Assembly: GCA_033812595.1 (NCBI GenBank)
Contig: JAPXTJ010000004.1
Location: 1-50,623 of the forward strand
Source of the DNA: JADLGF01 sp020849415
GTDB lineage: Bacteria > Chloroflexota > Chloroflexia > Thermomicrobiales > UBA6265
Direction of reading: 5' to 3'
Length of the DNA stretch: 50,623 nt
Shown: positions 16,842 through 25,769 of the stretch, piece after piece
How positions within the stretch are numbered: position 1 is the stretch's first letter
How the letters are laid out: each line of letters begins with the position of its first letter
Translations under genes and position numbers: made by a program
Notes under the pieces: model-generated
Told to the model about the DNA's origin: nothing
The model's database searches: none
The model's input: only the letters and a program-made list of their open reading frames with translations

Positions 16842-17753
16842 ATGATTCGTCGGCTCGTCTTCCTTCTGGCGGCAATCGCGGTGCTTTGGCCCGCTACCGC
16901 GTTCGCGCAGGATTCGTTCAGCAATTCGGATGACAATGTCCTCATCCGAATCAACGGGACGGTTACCGTGGCGGCCGATGAATCGCTCGATGTGCTGATC
17001 GTCATCGACGACGACGCCACCGTGGACGGCGTGATCACCGACACGCTGGTGGTGATGAACGGCACGGCCACGATCAACGGGCGGGTCGATGGCGATCTCG
17101 TGGTGGTCGGCGGCGATCTCGTGCTCGGCCCGACCGCTGTGGTCGATGACGTTCATCTCTACGACAGCTCGATCACGCGTGATCCCGCCGCGACAGTACG
17201 GGGTGATATCACCGAGGGCGCCGAATTCCGCTGGAGTTGGTGGGGCGGCGCTATCGTGTCGCTCGGTATCTGGGTGGGCGTCACGATCGTGGTGCTGATC
17301 GCCGGGCTGATCTTCGCGCTCCTCGGTGGGCGGCAATTGCTGGCGCTTGGCAACACGGCCCGTACTGAGGTGCCGATGAGCATCCTGGCCGCCGTGGTGG
17401 TCATGATCGGCCTGCCGATCGTGGCGATCATGGTCTTCTTCACCGTGATCGGGATTCCGCTCGGGCTCGCGATCCTGCTCATGCTGATCCCGATCCTCTG
17501 GCTCCTTGGCTACATCGTGGCCGGCAGCCTCTTCGGCACCTGGATCCGGGCGAAGATGGGACGCACCGATGCCATCGGTGGCATCGTCTGGGCGACACTG
17601 ATTGGCTTGCTCATCCTGCAGTTCGTCAGCCTGATCCCTTTCATCGGCGGTTTCATCCTCTTCCTGGCCGGAACCTACGGCGCCGGGGTGCTCGTATTGC
17701 ACCTGATCCGGCAGCGCGGGAACCGGGCCGCAACGCCGGTCGCGGCGATCTGA
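16842..17753 (+). CDS. Exported polymer-forming (bactofilin-like) domain plus membrane domain
   Basis: A 303-residue protein: signal peptide (residues 1-22, cut after AFAQ), then a right-handed beta-helix-like stretch with short repeats (TINGRVDGDLVVVGGDLVLG) as in polymer-forming cytoskeletal/DUF583 proteins, then about four membrane helices (residues ~130-290). Such fusions are frequent and uncharacterised; an envelope scaffold role is inferred. It ends before a strong terminator (17765-17804). Confidence 0.7.
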   Translation: MIRRLVFLLAAIAVLWPATAFAQDSFSNSDDNVLIRINGTVTVAADESLDVLIVIDDDATVDGVITDTLVVMNGTATINGRVDGDLVVVGGDLVLGPTAVVDDVHLYDSSITRDPAATVRGDITEGAEFRWSWWGGAIVSLGIWVGVTIVVLIAGLIFALLGGRQLLALGNTARTEVPMSILAAVVVMIGLPIVAIMVFFTVIGIPLGLAILLMLIPILWLLGYIVAGSLFGTWIRAKMGRTDAIGGIVWATLIGLLILQFVSLIPFIGGFILFLAGTYGAGVLVLHLIRQRGNRAATPVAAI

Positions 17754-17764
17754 TTCTTCGCCGC

Positions 17765-17804
17765 AATTGCCGGTCCGGGACATGAGCGTCCCGGACCGGC
17801 AATT
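17765..17804 (+). terminator. Factor-independent-type terminator
   Basis: Perfect 17-base arms (17765-17781 and 17788-17804) with loop ATGAGC, followed by CGTCTTT. It ends the polymer-forming protein transcript. Confidence 0.85.
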
Positions 17805-17839
17805 CGTCTTTAACCACCATTTAGGGAAGGCGGCTCGTT

Positions 17840-17845
17840 TACTAT
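17840..17845 (+). promoter_or_regulatory. Possible -10 box (TACTAT) for a leaderless GNAT transcript
   Basis: TACTAT ends seven bases before the ATG at 17853 and no Shine-Dalgarno is visible, so transcription could start at the ATG itself. No -35 match is seen. Confidence 0.35.
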
Positions 17846-17852
17846 TGCCGGC

Positions 17853-18329
17853 ATGTCGGAGTCGACGCCCATCACCATCACCACCGCCCGTACCCGCGAT
17901 TTGAGGAAGGTCCGCACCCTGCAACGGCGGGCGTTCGGCGACAAACTCGCCTACGGCATCGCCACCCTCTGGGTGCTCTGCATCTACGGCGGCGCGACCT
18001 TCCTGGTAGCACGGCGGGGTGAGGCGATCCTCGGTTGCGCGATCGGCGACAAGCACGGCGATCTCTCCCGCGTGGTCAACATCGCGGTCGATCCTGACGC
18101 GCGGCGGCAGGGAATCGGCGAACAGTTGCTCCGCGCCCTCGAACGAGCGCTCCCCGAGGGGGACATGCTGCTGCTGGTGCAGGAAGAAAACAGCGCCGCA
18201 CGGGCGCTTTACGAAAAGACCGGCTATCGCTCCGCTGGCATCGCCCGCAATTACTACGGCAAGGGACTGGACGGCATCTGGATGCGGAAGGTACGCACAC
18301 GCCGGGGCGGCGAGCACATCTTCGTCTAG
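17853..18329 (+). CDS. GNAT-family N-acetyltransferase
   Basis: A 158-residue cytosolic enzyme. The acetyl-CoA site VVNIAVDPDARRQGIGEQLL contains the R/Q-x-x-G-x-G/A motif, followed by LLLVQEENSAARALYEKTGYRSAGI, the RimI-like C-terminal motif. The substrate may be a protein N-terminus or a small amine. No ribosome-binding site precedes the ATG; the TACTAT box suggests a leaderless transcript. Its stop shares the CTAG tetramer with the stop of the convergent gene at 18326. Confidence 0.8.
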   Translation: MSESTPITITTARTRDLRKVRTLQRRAFGDKLAYGIATLWVLCIYGGATFLVARRGEAILGCAIGDKHGDLSRVVNIAVDPDARRQGIGEQLLRALERALPEGDMLLLVQEENSAARALYEKTGYRSAGIARNYYGKGLDGIWMRKVRTRRGGEHIFV

Positions 18330-18610
18330 CCGTTCGCCCAGGCGGCGATCGCCGCCACGAAGCAGGCGCCGGCCAGCAGTAGATTGATCTTGCCGAGCCG
18401 CCGCACGCGTGGTCGCCGCTCCTCCGGCAGGGTGGGGAGGAAGTCGAAGGCGATGAAGCTCGTCGCCAGCAGCGCCAGCCCCATCACCAGCGCTCCGATC
18501 CAGACCGCGTAGAGCAACCCGAGAAAGGGCGCGATCACGATCGAGCCGATCATCACGTACCCCACGATGCGCCGGCGCGATTCGGGATCTTCGAACGGAT
18601 TGCGGATCAA
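18326..18610 (-). CDS. Small three-helix membrane protein, unknown
   Basis: A 94-residue protein with hydrophobic segments at about residues 17-36, 38-56 and 74-91 and a charged loop (LPEERRPRVRRLGK). A TTG start at 18610 is supported by AGGAG six bases upstream. I do not recognise a family. It converges on the GNAT gene with a four-base stop overlap. The repeat array at 18621-18686 lies right in front of it. Confidence 0.55.
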   Translation of the reverse strand: MIRNPFEDPESRRRIVGYVMIGSIVIAPFLGLLYAVWIGALVMGLALLATSFIAFDFLPTLPEERRPRVRRLGKINLLLAGACFVAAIAAWANG

Positions 18611-18620
18611 GGGGGACTCC

Positions 18621-18686
18621 TGGCTTTTGGCTTTTGGCTTTTGGCTTTTGGCTTTTGGCTTTTGGCTTTTGGCTTTTGGCTTTTGG
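18621..18686. repeat. Heptanucleotide tandem array (array D), TGGCTTT x 9.4
   Basis: Nine perfect copies of TGGCTTT (18621-18683) plus TGG. It lies between the start of the minus-strand membrane protein gene and the start of the peptidase gene. In one frame it reads as a Trp-Leu-Leu-Ala-Phe-Gly-Phe repeat, which is not thought to be translated. Confidence 0.9.
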
Positions 18687-18752
18687 ACGATACTAGCGGT
18701 TGGCGATCGCCCTGGCTATTCAGGGCGCCGATCGCCCGCGGCCCTCGAATGG

Positions 18753-20354
18753 ATGATCATGTCGTTCCCTGATCGCGCCAAACCAACCCTGCGCCGCCGA
18801 TTGTTGCCATTATTGCTGATCGTGGTGTTGCTGATCGGTTCGAGCGGCACCGCCCTCACGGCGCCGCCAGAGTACGACGCGCTGCTCGATGCGTTTCAGG
18901 ATATCCACGCCGAGCGGTTCGACGGCCGGCTGATCGATTACGACATCGACATCCGCTTCCGGCCGGACCTGGGCCGGATCACCGGTGACATGACCGTCAC
19001 CTTCCCCAATTTCACCGGTCAGCCGCTCGATGAAATCGCCTTCCGCCTCTTTCCGAACGCGATCTACTACGGTGAAGGGTATCTGCACATCGTCAGTGCG
19101 TCAGCCGCTGGCGTAGCGGTGGAACCGCGCTACGACGACACCCGGACGTCCCTCTTCGTTCCCCTGCCGGAACCGTTGGAGCCGGGGGACGAAACCACCA
19201 TCGAACTCACGTTCCGCACCGTGATCCCCGAGAACTCCCGCGGTACCTATGGCATCTTCAGCCATCACCTCGGCAGCGGCACCTGGGTGCTGGCCGATTG
19301 GCACCCGATCGTCGCCGGCTGGGACGATGATCTCGGCTGGCGCACCGATGCGCCGACCCCGCACGGCGATCCTACCTTCGCCGATATCGGCCTCTACGAT
19401 CTCACCGTAACGCTTCCGGCGCAGTACCAGATCATCGCCACCGGCATCGAACGCACCATCGAACCGATCGGCGACGACCTGCAGCGGGTGTCGATCGTCA
19501 CCGGACCGGCGCGCGATCTCACGATGGTGATCTCGGACCGCCTCGTCCCGCTCGAACGCGACGCCGGCGAAACGATCGTGCGCGTCTGGCATTACCCCGA
19601 GCCGGCGAGTCAGGCCGCCGCCGAGTGGGTGCTGGCGGAAAGCACGGCGGCGCTCGCTGCCTGGGGAGCGCGCTACGGGGTCTACCCCGGCAGCGAGCTC
19701 GACCTGGTGGCAACCCCCGTGCAGCAGGCGGTGCTCGGGGTGTCGTGGACCGGCCTGATCATGCTCAGCGACACCCTGCTCCTGGTCGATTCCGACTGGA
19801 TCGAGCGCGATCGTGAAACCGCGCGCTTCGCCATCGTGCACGAAATCGGCCACCAGTGGTGGGGCAACATGATCGGCGCGAACTCGAACGATCACCCCTT
19901 CATGGTCGAGGGACTCACCAACGCCCTTTCCATAGATATCGCGCACGATCTCTACGGCCCGGACGCTGCCCTGGCGATGCTCGAGGCCCAGATGGCCGGT
20001 CGCTACCGCCAGGCGCTGATCCGCTACGGCGATGAGGTGGTCGATACGCCCTCCGGCTCCGAAAATCCGAACGGGCCGGGCCGGGCCGCGCTCGCCTATG
20101 GCAAGGGGGCGCTCGGTTTCCTCGCCATCCGCCTGGCGATCGGCGACGACGCCTGGTTCGCCGCCATCGAGGCGATGGCCGATCAGCACCTCTACGACAA
20201 CGCCGAGCCGGCCGACTTGCTGTCGCTGCTGATCGAGAAGGCGCCGGCGGGGGTCGATGTCGCCGCGCTCTGGCAGCATTGGTTCAACGAAGCCGCCACC
20301 ACGGTCGAGGAGATCGACGCGATCGTGGCCGGGATGACGGAGCGCTTGCGGTGA
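18753..20354 (+). CDS. M1-like (gluzincin) zinc metallopeptidase, membrane-anchored or exported
   Basis: A 533-residue protein with an N-terminal hydrophobic segment (about residues 10-32), then an M1-type beta domain and a catalytic domain with VHEIGHQWWGN and, 18 residues after the second His, the zinc ligand Glu in VEGLTNALS. The GxMEN element that holds the substrate amino group reads GVSWTGL (Ser at 19743-19745 replaces the Glu), so classic aminopeptidase activity is doubtful. Length is well below PepN (about 870). ATG codons at 18753 and 18759 are both possible. It overlaps moeA by four bases, so the two are co-transcribed. Confidence 0.8.
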   Translation: MIMSFPDRAKPTLRRRLLPLLLIVVLLIGSSGTALTAPPEYDALLDAFQDIHAERFDGRLIDYDIDIRFRPDLGRITGDMTVTFPNFTGQPLDEIAFRLFPNAIYYGEGYLHIVSASAAGVAVEPRYDDTRTSLFVPLPEPLEPGDETTIELTFRTVIPENSRGTYGIFSHHLGSGTWVLADWHPIVAGWDDDLGWRTDAPTPHGDPTFADIGLYDLTVTLPAQYQIIATGIERTIEPIGDDLQRVSIVTGPARDLTMVISDRLVPLERDAGETIVRVWHYPEPASQAAAEWVLAESTAALAAWGARYGVYPGSELDLVATPVQQAVLGVSWTGLIMLSDTLLLVDSDWIERDRETARFAIVHEIGHQWWGNMIGANSNDHPFMVEGLTNALSIDIAHDLYGPDAALAMLEAQMAGRYRQALIRYGDEVVDTPSGSENPNGPGRAALAYGKGALGFLAIRLAIGDDAWFAAIEAMADQHLYDNAEPADLLSLLIEKAPAGVDVAALWQHWFNEAATTVEEIDAIVAGMTERLR

Positions 20355-21574
20355 TCAGCGTCGACGAAGCCCGCGCCCGCGTGCTCGCCGCCATCGGTGC
20401 GCCGCGCGTGAGAGAACGGCCGATCCTCGACGCGCTCAATCTGGCGCTGGCCGAACCAGTTGTGGCCGGGCTCGATCTGCCCCCCTTCACCAACTCCGCC
20501 ATGGATGGCTTCGCGGTGCGATCGGCCGATCTCCGGACGGCCTCCGAAACGCAGCCGGTGCGGCTGGCGGTAATCGGCCGATTGCTGGCCGGGGAAACGG
20601 GAGCGCTGGCCAGCGCCTCGAACAGCGCGGTGCGGATCATGACCGGCGCGCCCCTGCCGGATACCTGCGACGCCGTCATTCCCTTCGAGGAGATCGAGCA
20701 ATCCGGCGCGGACGAGATCGTGGCGCGTCAGCCGGTAATGCCGGGACAGAATGTCCGGCCGCGCGGCGAGGATGTGCGGGCCGGCGATCGGCTCATGCTC
20801 CCCGGCGAACCGCTTACTTCCGCTCGCATCGGGTTACTGGCGGCGCTCGGAATCGAACGGGTCGCGGTGCATCCACCACCAAGGGTGGCGATCCTCTCGA
20901 CCGGCGACGAACTCGCCGCTGGCCCCCTCAGCCCCGGCCGGATTCACGACAGCAACGGTCCGATGCTTGCCGCCCTGGTGCGTCAGGCCGGTGGCGAGGT
21001 GACCGGCATCTCCCGGGTGGGCGACGATCTCCCGGCGCTCCGAACCTGGCTCGCCGGGATCGGTGAGGTCGATCTGATCATCTCCTCGGGTGGCATCTCA
21101 GCGGGCGACAGTGATTACATTCGCGATCTGCTGCTCGGTGAGTTGCGCCTCGATTTCTGGAAGGTCGCGATCAAGCCGGGCAAACCGCTCGCTTTAGGTA
21201 ACCATGGCGCGACGCCCTGGATCGCGTTGCCCGGAAATCCGGTCGCGGCGGCGGTCGCCTTCTGGCAGTTCGCGCGGCCGGCGCTGCGCAAGCTCGGCGG
21301 TCACCGTGCGATCGATCTGCCGGAGGTGGCGGTGACAATCCTCGAACCGGTCGAGAACCGGGGCGGTCGTCGTGCCTTCATCCGGGCGCACGTCGAACTG
21401 ACCGAGGCCGGCTACACCGCCCGTCCGGTCGGCAAGCCTGGCTCCGCCATGCTCAGCGGCCTGATCCAGGCCAACGCCCTGCTGATCGTCCCGGAATCAG
21501 TCGTATCCGCCACCCCAGGCACCCGCCTGACCGCCCAGCTGCTCGATCCTCTCGGGGTCACGCCCGCGACGTGA
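20351..21574 (+). CDS. moeA: Molybdopterin molybdenumtransferase
   Basis: A 407-residue protein of normal MoeA length. It has TNSAMDGFAVR near the start, the MPT-binding domain with STGDELAAG and GRIHDSNGPML, SSGGISAGDSDYI, and KPGKPLALG, and a C-terminal domain IV. It inserts molybdate into adenylated molybdopterin in Moco synthesis. The GTG start at 20351 overlaps the upstream stop (GTGA). No other moa/mog genes are nearby. Its 3' end overlaps the convergent sialidase-like gene by 17 bases. Confidence 0.9.
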   Translation: MISVDEARARVLAAIGAPRVRERPILDALNLALAEPVVAGLDLPPFTNSAMDGFAVRSADLRTASETQPVRLAVIGRLLAGETGALASASNSAVRIMTGAPLPDTCDAVIPFEEIEQSGADEIVARQPVMPGQNVRPRGEDVRAGDRLMLPGEPLTSARIGLLAALGIERVAVHPPPRVAILSTGDELAAGPLSPGRIHDSNGPMLAALVRQAGGEVTGISRVGDDLPALRTWLAGIGEVDLIISSGGISAGDSDYIRDLLLGELRLDFWKVAIKPGKPLALGNHGATPWIALPGNPVAAAVAFWQFARPALRKLGGHRAIDLPEVAVTILEPVENRGGRRAFIRAHVELTEAGYTARPVGKPGSAMLSGLIQANALLIVPESVVSATPGTRLTAQLLDPLGVTPAT

Positions 21575-22664
21575 GCAACTCCTCGATCGACCACGAAATC
21601 GCCACGCACCGGTACCCCGCGGAGAGATAGAAGGGGGTGGTGTAGGGGTCTTTCCAATCCCGATCGGCCGGCTGATGATCGGGGTTGTAGTAGTAGAAGG
21701 TCGTCACCCGATCGCCCTGAACCACGCTCGACGGGTAGCCAAGATCGGTGCGCCGTTCGTGCTCCAGATCGTACCCGTAGAGCTGGCCGGAGAGCAGAAC
21801 CGTTTCATCGCGCCACGTCTTTCCTCCGTCGTCGCTCAGGAGGCCCTCGACGCGGTATGGTGGCTGCCGATTGCCGTAGGTTAGCAGCAGGCGATCCCCG
21901 CCCAGCGGCACGAAATCGGCCGGGTGCTGCATGCGCCCGGTGACCTCGACCACCGGCGTCCACGTTTGGCCATTGTCCGACGAGCGTGTGACGCCCAACG
22001 ATTGCGCGTCGGCCTGGGTGAGACGCGCTGCCGCGATCAGATCGCCGTTCGGCAGCGCGCAAAGCGCGGTCTCATTCCGATCGGGCGCGATCAGCCGGGG
22101 ACGCTCCCAGGTGGCGCCTTCGTCGTGCGAAACGACCAGATACGATCCGGGAACCCACTCGCCGGAACGCCTGACGTTGTAGAGATTCCAGCCGATTGAG
22201 CCATCGGGCAGGGTGATCATCCGGCCGTACGGTGAGCCGATCAACCCGTCGAAGTCGAGATCGAAGGTTGGTTCGCTCCAGGTCATCCCGCCGTCACTGG
22301 AGCGAGTAATCGCCAGTGAAACCGGCACGCTGCCTGGCTGGTAGCGGCCGGATTCGTCGTAGCTCCTCTGGCGAAAGTAGATGAGGAGCAACGTACCGGA
22401 GGGGGTGAACGCGACCGCCGCGTTGCGATCATCGTCCGCCGAATTGACGATGATCGCCGGCGGGCTGAACGTGCGACCGCCATCGCGCGACCACTGCACA
22501 TCGAGTCGGCCGGTCCGGCCGAGGTGTCCGGCGCCACCGCGAGTGACGACGACGATGGCGCCATCCGGAGCCCCGGCCGCCACCGGGAACAACCCGCCGT
22601 TCTGGTAGATGATCGTCTCAGTCGTCGATGGCAGTGCCCGCAGATCGATAGTTTTCCCGCTCAT
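21558..22664 (-). CDS. BNR/Asp-box repeat protein, sialidase fold
   Basis: A 368-residue protein, without a signal peptide, with at least five Asp boxes (S-x-D-x-G-x-T-W/F): SRDGGRTF, SSDGGMTW, SHDEGATW, SSDNGQTW and SDDGGKTW, spaced about 45-60 residues as in six-bladed sialidase propellers. An exo-sialidase would be exported and have an Arg triad; the lack of a signal leaves the function open. The family includes many glycoside hydrolase-like proteins of unknown substrate. AAGGAAACGG precedes the ATG. Confidence 0.75.
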   Translation of the reverse strand: MSGKTIDLRALPSTTETIIYQNGGLFPVAAGAPDGAIVVVTRGGAGHLGRTGRLDVQWSRDGGRTFSPPAIIVNSADDDRNAAVAFTPSGTLLLIYFRQRSYDESGRYQPGSVPVSLAITRSSDGGMTWSEPTFDLDFDGLIGSPYGRMITLPDGSIGWNLYNVRRSGEWVPGSYLVVSHDEGATWERPRLIAPDRNETALCALPNGDLIAAARLTQADAQSLGVTRSSDNGQTWTPVVEVTGRMQHPADFVPLGGDRLLLTYGNRQPPYRVEGLLSDDGGKTWRDETVLLSGQLYGYDLEHERRTDLGYPSSVVQGDRVTTFYYYNPDHQPADRDWKDPYTTPFYLSAGYRCVAISWSIEELLTSRA

Positions 22665-22739
22665 TGACCCGTTTCCTTCCCTGAACCGCTCGCCAATCTG
22701 ACGGCATTCTCAAGGAAACGGCGTTTCCTCGCATCACAC

Positions 22740-23714
22740 TTAGCCGGTGCGTTGTTTGAGCCAGTCGCGGGCGATCTCGCCCTGGGCGCGTTGGAAGGCG
22801 CGGAGGGTGGGGAGGCCCGGCGGATCGGGGAGGGCGCCGTTGTAAAGGAAGAAGGCGGTGACCATCGCGATGAACGCATCGAGCGCGGCCGGATCGGCCG
22901 ATCGGGCGGCGGGGAAGCGCCTCAGAAACGTCTCCGGATCGGGGCCGCCCTCCAGCGCCACGCTCGGCGCCATCACCAGCGGATCGATCCAGGCCGCCCC
23001 GACCTGCGCGTGCGGCCAATCGACGATCACCACCCCCGCATCGGTGATCAGCACGTTGTCGGCGCGGAGATCGATGTGCAGCAGCGTATCGCCATCGCTC
23101 AGCGTGGCCGATTGCCGTTCGAGGTCGATCAGGCGGTCGATATGCCGGCGCGACCATTCGTCGAGCGCATCGGGAAACTGGTCGCGGATCGCCGCCCACT
23201 TCTCCTGGTTGAACATCTTCCAGGAGGCATCGGTGCGACCGATCGCCGCGGCCGAGACCGGCGAAGGGGTGAGGGATTCAGCCAGCCGGATCATGGCGTC
23301 GATGACGAGATCGAGTTCAGCCGCTTCCCACGGCGTACGCGGCATCCGGCCCGGCACGACATCGAAGGCCAGCGCCACCCAGCCATCCGGACCCTCATCG
23401 AAACTCCAGCGAAAGCGGGAGACCGGCGCGTCCGCCGGCAGCAACGGTGCGACCTTCACTTCCTTGCGCAGGAAATCGGGGGAGTGGGGATTGATCTCCG
23501 GCCCGACCGCCTTCACGAACAGCTCCGAACCATCGTCAAGCGTGAGCACCGAAGCCAGCCCCGGCGAAAACCCGCCCGACTTCGATTCCGCCGCGACCAC
23601 CTTCCCGCCGGCCCGCCGCTCGATCTCGGCCCTGACCCGCTCCGGCACATCCGCCCAGGTAATCCGCACGCTGATTGACGAGGCGGTGGTGCTGGCGGAT
23701 CGATCCTCAGTCAT
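22740..23714 (-). CDS. Aminoglycoside phosphotransferase (APH)-family kinase
   Basis: A 324-residue cytosolic protein with the APH catalytic loop LLHIDLRADNVLI (Asp and Asn), the DFG-like VIVDWPHAQVG, and an N-lobe with SELFVKAV (ATP Lys). The family phosphorylates small molecules such as antibiotics, choline or sugars; the substrate is unknown. GGGAGGA sits five bases before the ATG. It lies just downstream of the ino1 terminator, so is probably transcribed on its own. Confidence 0.8.
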   Translation of the reverse strand: MTEDRSASTTASSISVRITWADVPERVRAEIERRAGGKVVAAESKSGGFSPGLASVLTLDDGSELFVKAVGPEINPHSPDFLRKEVKVAPLLPADAPVSRFRWSFDEGPDGWVALAFDVVPGRMPRTPWEAAELDLVIDAMIRLAESLTPSPVSAAAIGRTDASWKMFNQEKWAAIRDQFPDALDEWSRRHIDRLIDLERQSATLSDGDTLLHIDLRADNVLITDAGVVIVDWPHAQVGAAWIDPLVMAPSVALEGGPDPETFLRRFPAARSADPAALDAFIAMVTAFFLYNGALPDPPGLPTLRAFQRAQGEIARDWLKQRTG

Positions 23715-23785
23715 CAGTTCCTCCCGGGAACATCGTCACCGCGTTCACACCCGCGTCGTGTCAAAGAAAACGTCAGCTTAAAGCA

Positions 23786-23818
23786 GAACCGCCCCGGGGG
23801 ATGTCCCCGGGGCGGTTC
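23786..23818 (-). terminator. Terminator of ino1
   Basis: Perfect 14-base arms (23786-23799 and 23805-23818), 5-base loop, with TGCTTT after it on the minus strand. It lies 28 bases after the ino1 stop. Confidence 0.8.
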
Positions 23819-23845
23819 CACAGAGCGAACAGTCTGACGCGACCC

Positions 23846-25000
23846 CTAGTCGGCGATGGCCGGGGCGGGGGCGGTGACCTTGTTGCCGTAGAGGGCGATG
23901 AATTCCTCGACCTTCTCGTGGCAAACGTCGTCCGTGTACTGCTCCGGCGGGCTCTTCATGAAGTAGCTCGACGGCGCGTACAGGGCGCCACCGATGCCGT
24001 TATCGAGCGCCAGCTTGCAGCAGCGCAGCGCGTCGATCACCACGCCGGCCGAGTTCGGGCTGTCCCAAACCTCGAGCTTCAGCTCCACGTTCAGCGGCAC
24101 ATCGCCGAAGGTCGTGCCTTCGAGGCGGATGTGCGCCCACTTGCGATCCTCCAGCCACGGCACGTAATCGCTCGGGCCGACGTGCACGTTCTTGTCCTCG
24201 AATGCGTAGTCGATCTGCGAGGTGACCGCGTTGGTCTTCGAGATCTTCTTCGAATCGAGGCGCTCCCGCTCCAGCATGTTCATGAAGTCGGTGTTGCCGC
24301 CGAAGTTGAGCTGGTAGGTGCGATCGATGCGCACGCCGCGATCGGCGAAGAGGCGGGTGAGCACGCGGTGGGTGATAGTGGCGCCGACCTGGCTCTTGAT
24401 GTCATCGCCGACGATCGGGAGGTTCTTCTCCTCGAACTTGGCGCGCCATTCCGGGCGGCCGGCGATGAAGACCGGGATGCAGTTGATGAAGCCGCAGCCC
24501 GCCTCGAGCGCCTGGTTCACGTAGTACTTGGTCGCTTCTTCCGAGCCGACCGGCAGGTAGCTCACCAGCACGTCGACTTCCCGCTCGCGCAGAACCTGGG
24601 CGACATTCACCGGCGCTGCCTCGGAAATCTCGATCACCTGCGAGAGGTACTTGCCGATGCCGTCGTGGGTTTCTCCACGCTGCACCTCGACGCCCATGAA
24701 GGGAACATCCTGGAACTTGATCGTGTTGTTCTGGCCGCTCCAGATCGCCTGGCTGAGGTCCTTGCCAACCTTGTCGGCATCGACATCGAAGGCGGCGACG
24801 AATTCGACATCACCGATGTGATAGCCGCCGAGATCGACGTGCATCAGGCCCGGGATGAACTGATCGACCGGCGCGTTCGCGTAGTAGTAAACGCCCTGAA
24901 CGAGGCTCGACGCGCAGTTGCCGACGCCGGCGATCGCGACACGAACCTTGCCATCGCCTCGGCGATTGGCGCCCGCGGGGAAGGGGTACTGCTGTTCCAT
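23846..25000 (-). CDS. ino1: Inositol-3-phosphate synthase (myo-inositol-1-phosphate synthase)
   Basis: A 384-residue NAD-dependent enzyme turning glucose 6-phosphate into 1L-myo-inositol 1-phosphate, the entry to inositol lipids and inositol thiols. Visible are the NAD site IAGVGNCASSL (residues 23-33), the SYLPVGSEEATKYYVNQAL stretch, NFGGNTDFMNM, and the catalytic-domain text LKLEVWDSPNSAGVVIDA. It is of the shorter prokaryotic type. The ATG at 25000 is chosen for GGGAGA eight bases upstream; an in-frame ATG at 25066 lacks support. A 770-base space with folded DNA lies upstream. Confidence 0.9.
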   Translation of the reverse strand: MEQQYPFPAGANRRGDGKVRVAIAGVGNCASSLVQGVYYYANAPVDQFIPGLMHVDLGGYHIGDVEFVAAFDVDADKVGKDLSQAIWSGQNNTIKFQDVPFMGVEVQRGETHDGIGKYLSQVIEISEAAPVNVAQVLREREVDVLVSYLPVGSEEATKYYVNQALEAGCGFINCIPVFIAGRPEWRAKFEEKNLPIVGDDIKSQVGATITHRVLTRLFADRGVRIDRTYQLNFGGNTDFMNMLERERLDSKKISKTNAVTSQIDYAFEDKNVHVGPSDYVPWLEDRKWAHIRLEGTTFGDVPLNVELKLEVWDSPNSAGVVIDALRCCKLALDNGIGGALYAPSSYFMKSPPEQYTDDVCHEKVEEFIALYGNKVTAPAPAIAD

Positions 25001-25685
25001 GGTGTTGTCTCCCGGCGTGGCGATACGAACGATACGGGTAGGGTCCGGATGCAACCGGTTGATCACGAACGGTTCGGCTCGCCACGCCAGAGGCGCCGGG
25101 TTCGGATCGAGGTTGATGGTTTCTACCTGGTCGCCGCGTCATCCGGAGCGCGGCGAGGGGTGGGATTTTGAACGATTCCTGACGGCCGGCTGGCGCGTCA
25201 GAGCAACACAACATTCGGGCTCGGTGCGTGAATCGGCGGCGGGTTCATCCCTTTGGATGAGCGATCATTTGCGGGATAAACCTTTACCGGCACGCGAAAG
25301 CTCGCGACAGGAAAAGCGGGTCCGCGGAATGACGATTCGTCTTCGGAGAGGAATGCGCGCAACGCCCGAAAAAAACCGGGGTCAGCCTGGGCACGCGAAA
25401 ACGGCCAATCTGACAATACGTGTGGGAAGGGATAATGAGTGAACGCCCTTCGTCTCACGGAGCCGGCAATGAGGAACGTCCGGGCGAAGAGGATCGCCGG
25501 ATGCCGGGCGCTGCTGCCGCCGGCGCGATGGCCGGACGGACCGAGACGGAGAATCGTCTGTTAAGGAACGGAAACGCGCACCTGCGTGCTGATTCCGTTG
25601 TGTTACGAACACGCTACCACGCAGGCACCTTATACGCAAGTAGTTTGTCAACAATTCAATCGGCGTATTGGCCCGCGGGATAGCC
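25001..25685. other. Gene-free region upstream of ino1
   Basis: No convincing gene in about 700 bases. It holds inverted repeats at 25242-25251/25273-25282 (one mismatch), 25581-25588/25618-25625 with an inner GTGTT/AACAC stem, and AT-rich text around 25630-25665 including a minus-strand TTGACA and TATAAG that are not at promoter spacing. It probably carries the ino1 promoter and a long leader. No known riboswitch was recognised. Confidence 0.4.
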
Positions 25686-25751
25686 GGAAACCCCGAAAAT
25701 GGTAACGAACATCACACGCGGTCGTTCGTTCGCAACCGTTTTCGGGGTTCC
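25686..25751 (-). terminator. Terminator-like inverted repeat after the creatininase gene
   Basis: Imperfect arms 25686-25710 and 25728-25751 (about 21 of 24 paired) just past the stop of the minus-strand gene at 25770. Confidence 0.65.
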
Positions 25752-25769
25752 AATCGCCGGCTGAATCGC

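Noticed and set aside
18567..18752. N-terminal extension of the M1-like peptidase reading through the TGGCTTT array
   Set aside because: The extension encodes only the heptamer repeat (WLLAFGF units) and has no ribosome-binding site; the normal signal segment starts after 18753.
25200..25330. Cyclic-dinucleotide or glutamine riboswitch upstream of ino1
   Set aside because: Fragments such as ACGCGAAAGC and GTTCATCC recall parts of known classes, but the needed stems and invariant bases are absent.
25435..25683. Possible small plus-strand gene (about 80 residues) after GGGAAGG
   Set aside because: Low-complexity Arg/Gly/Ala text, no recognisable pattern, and it ends within the hairpin region. 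Support is too weak to list.
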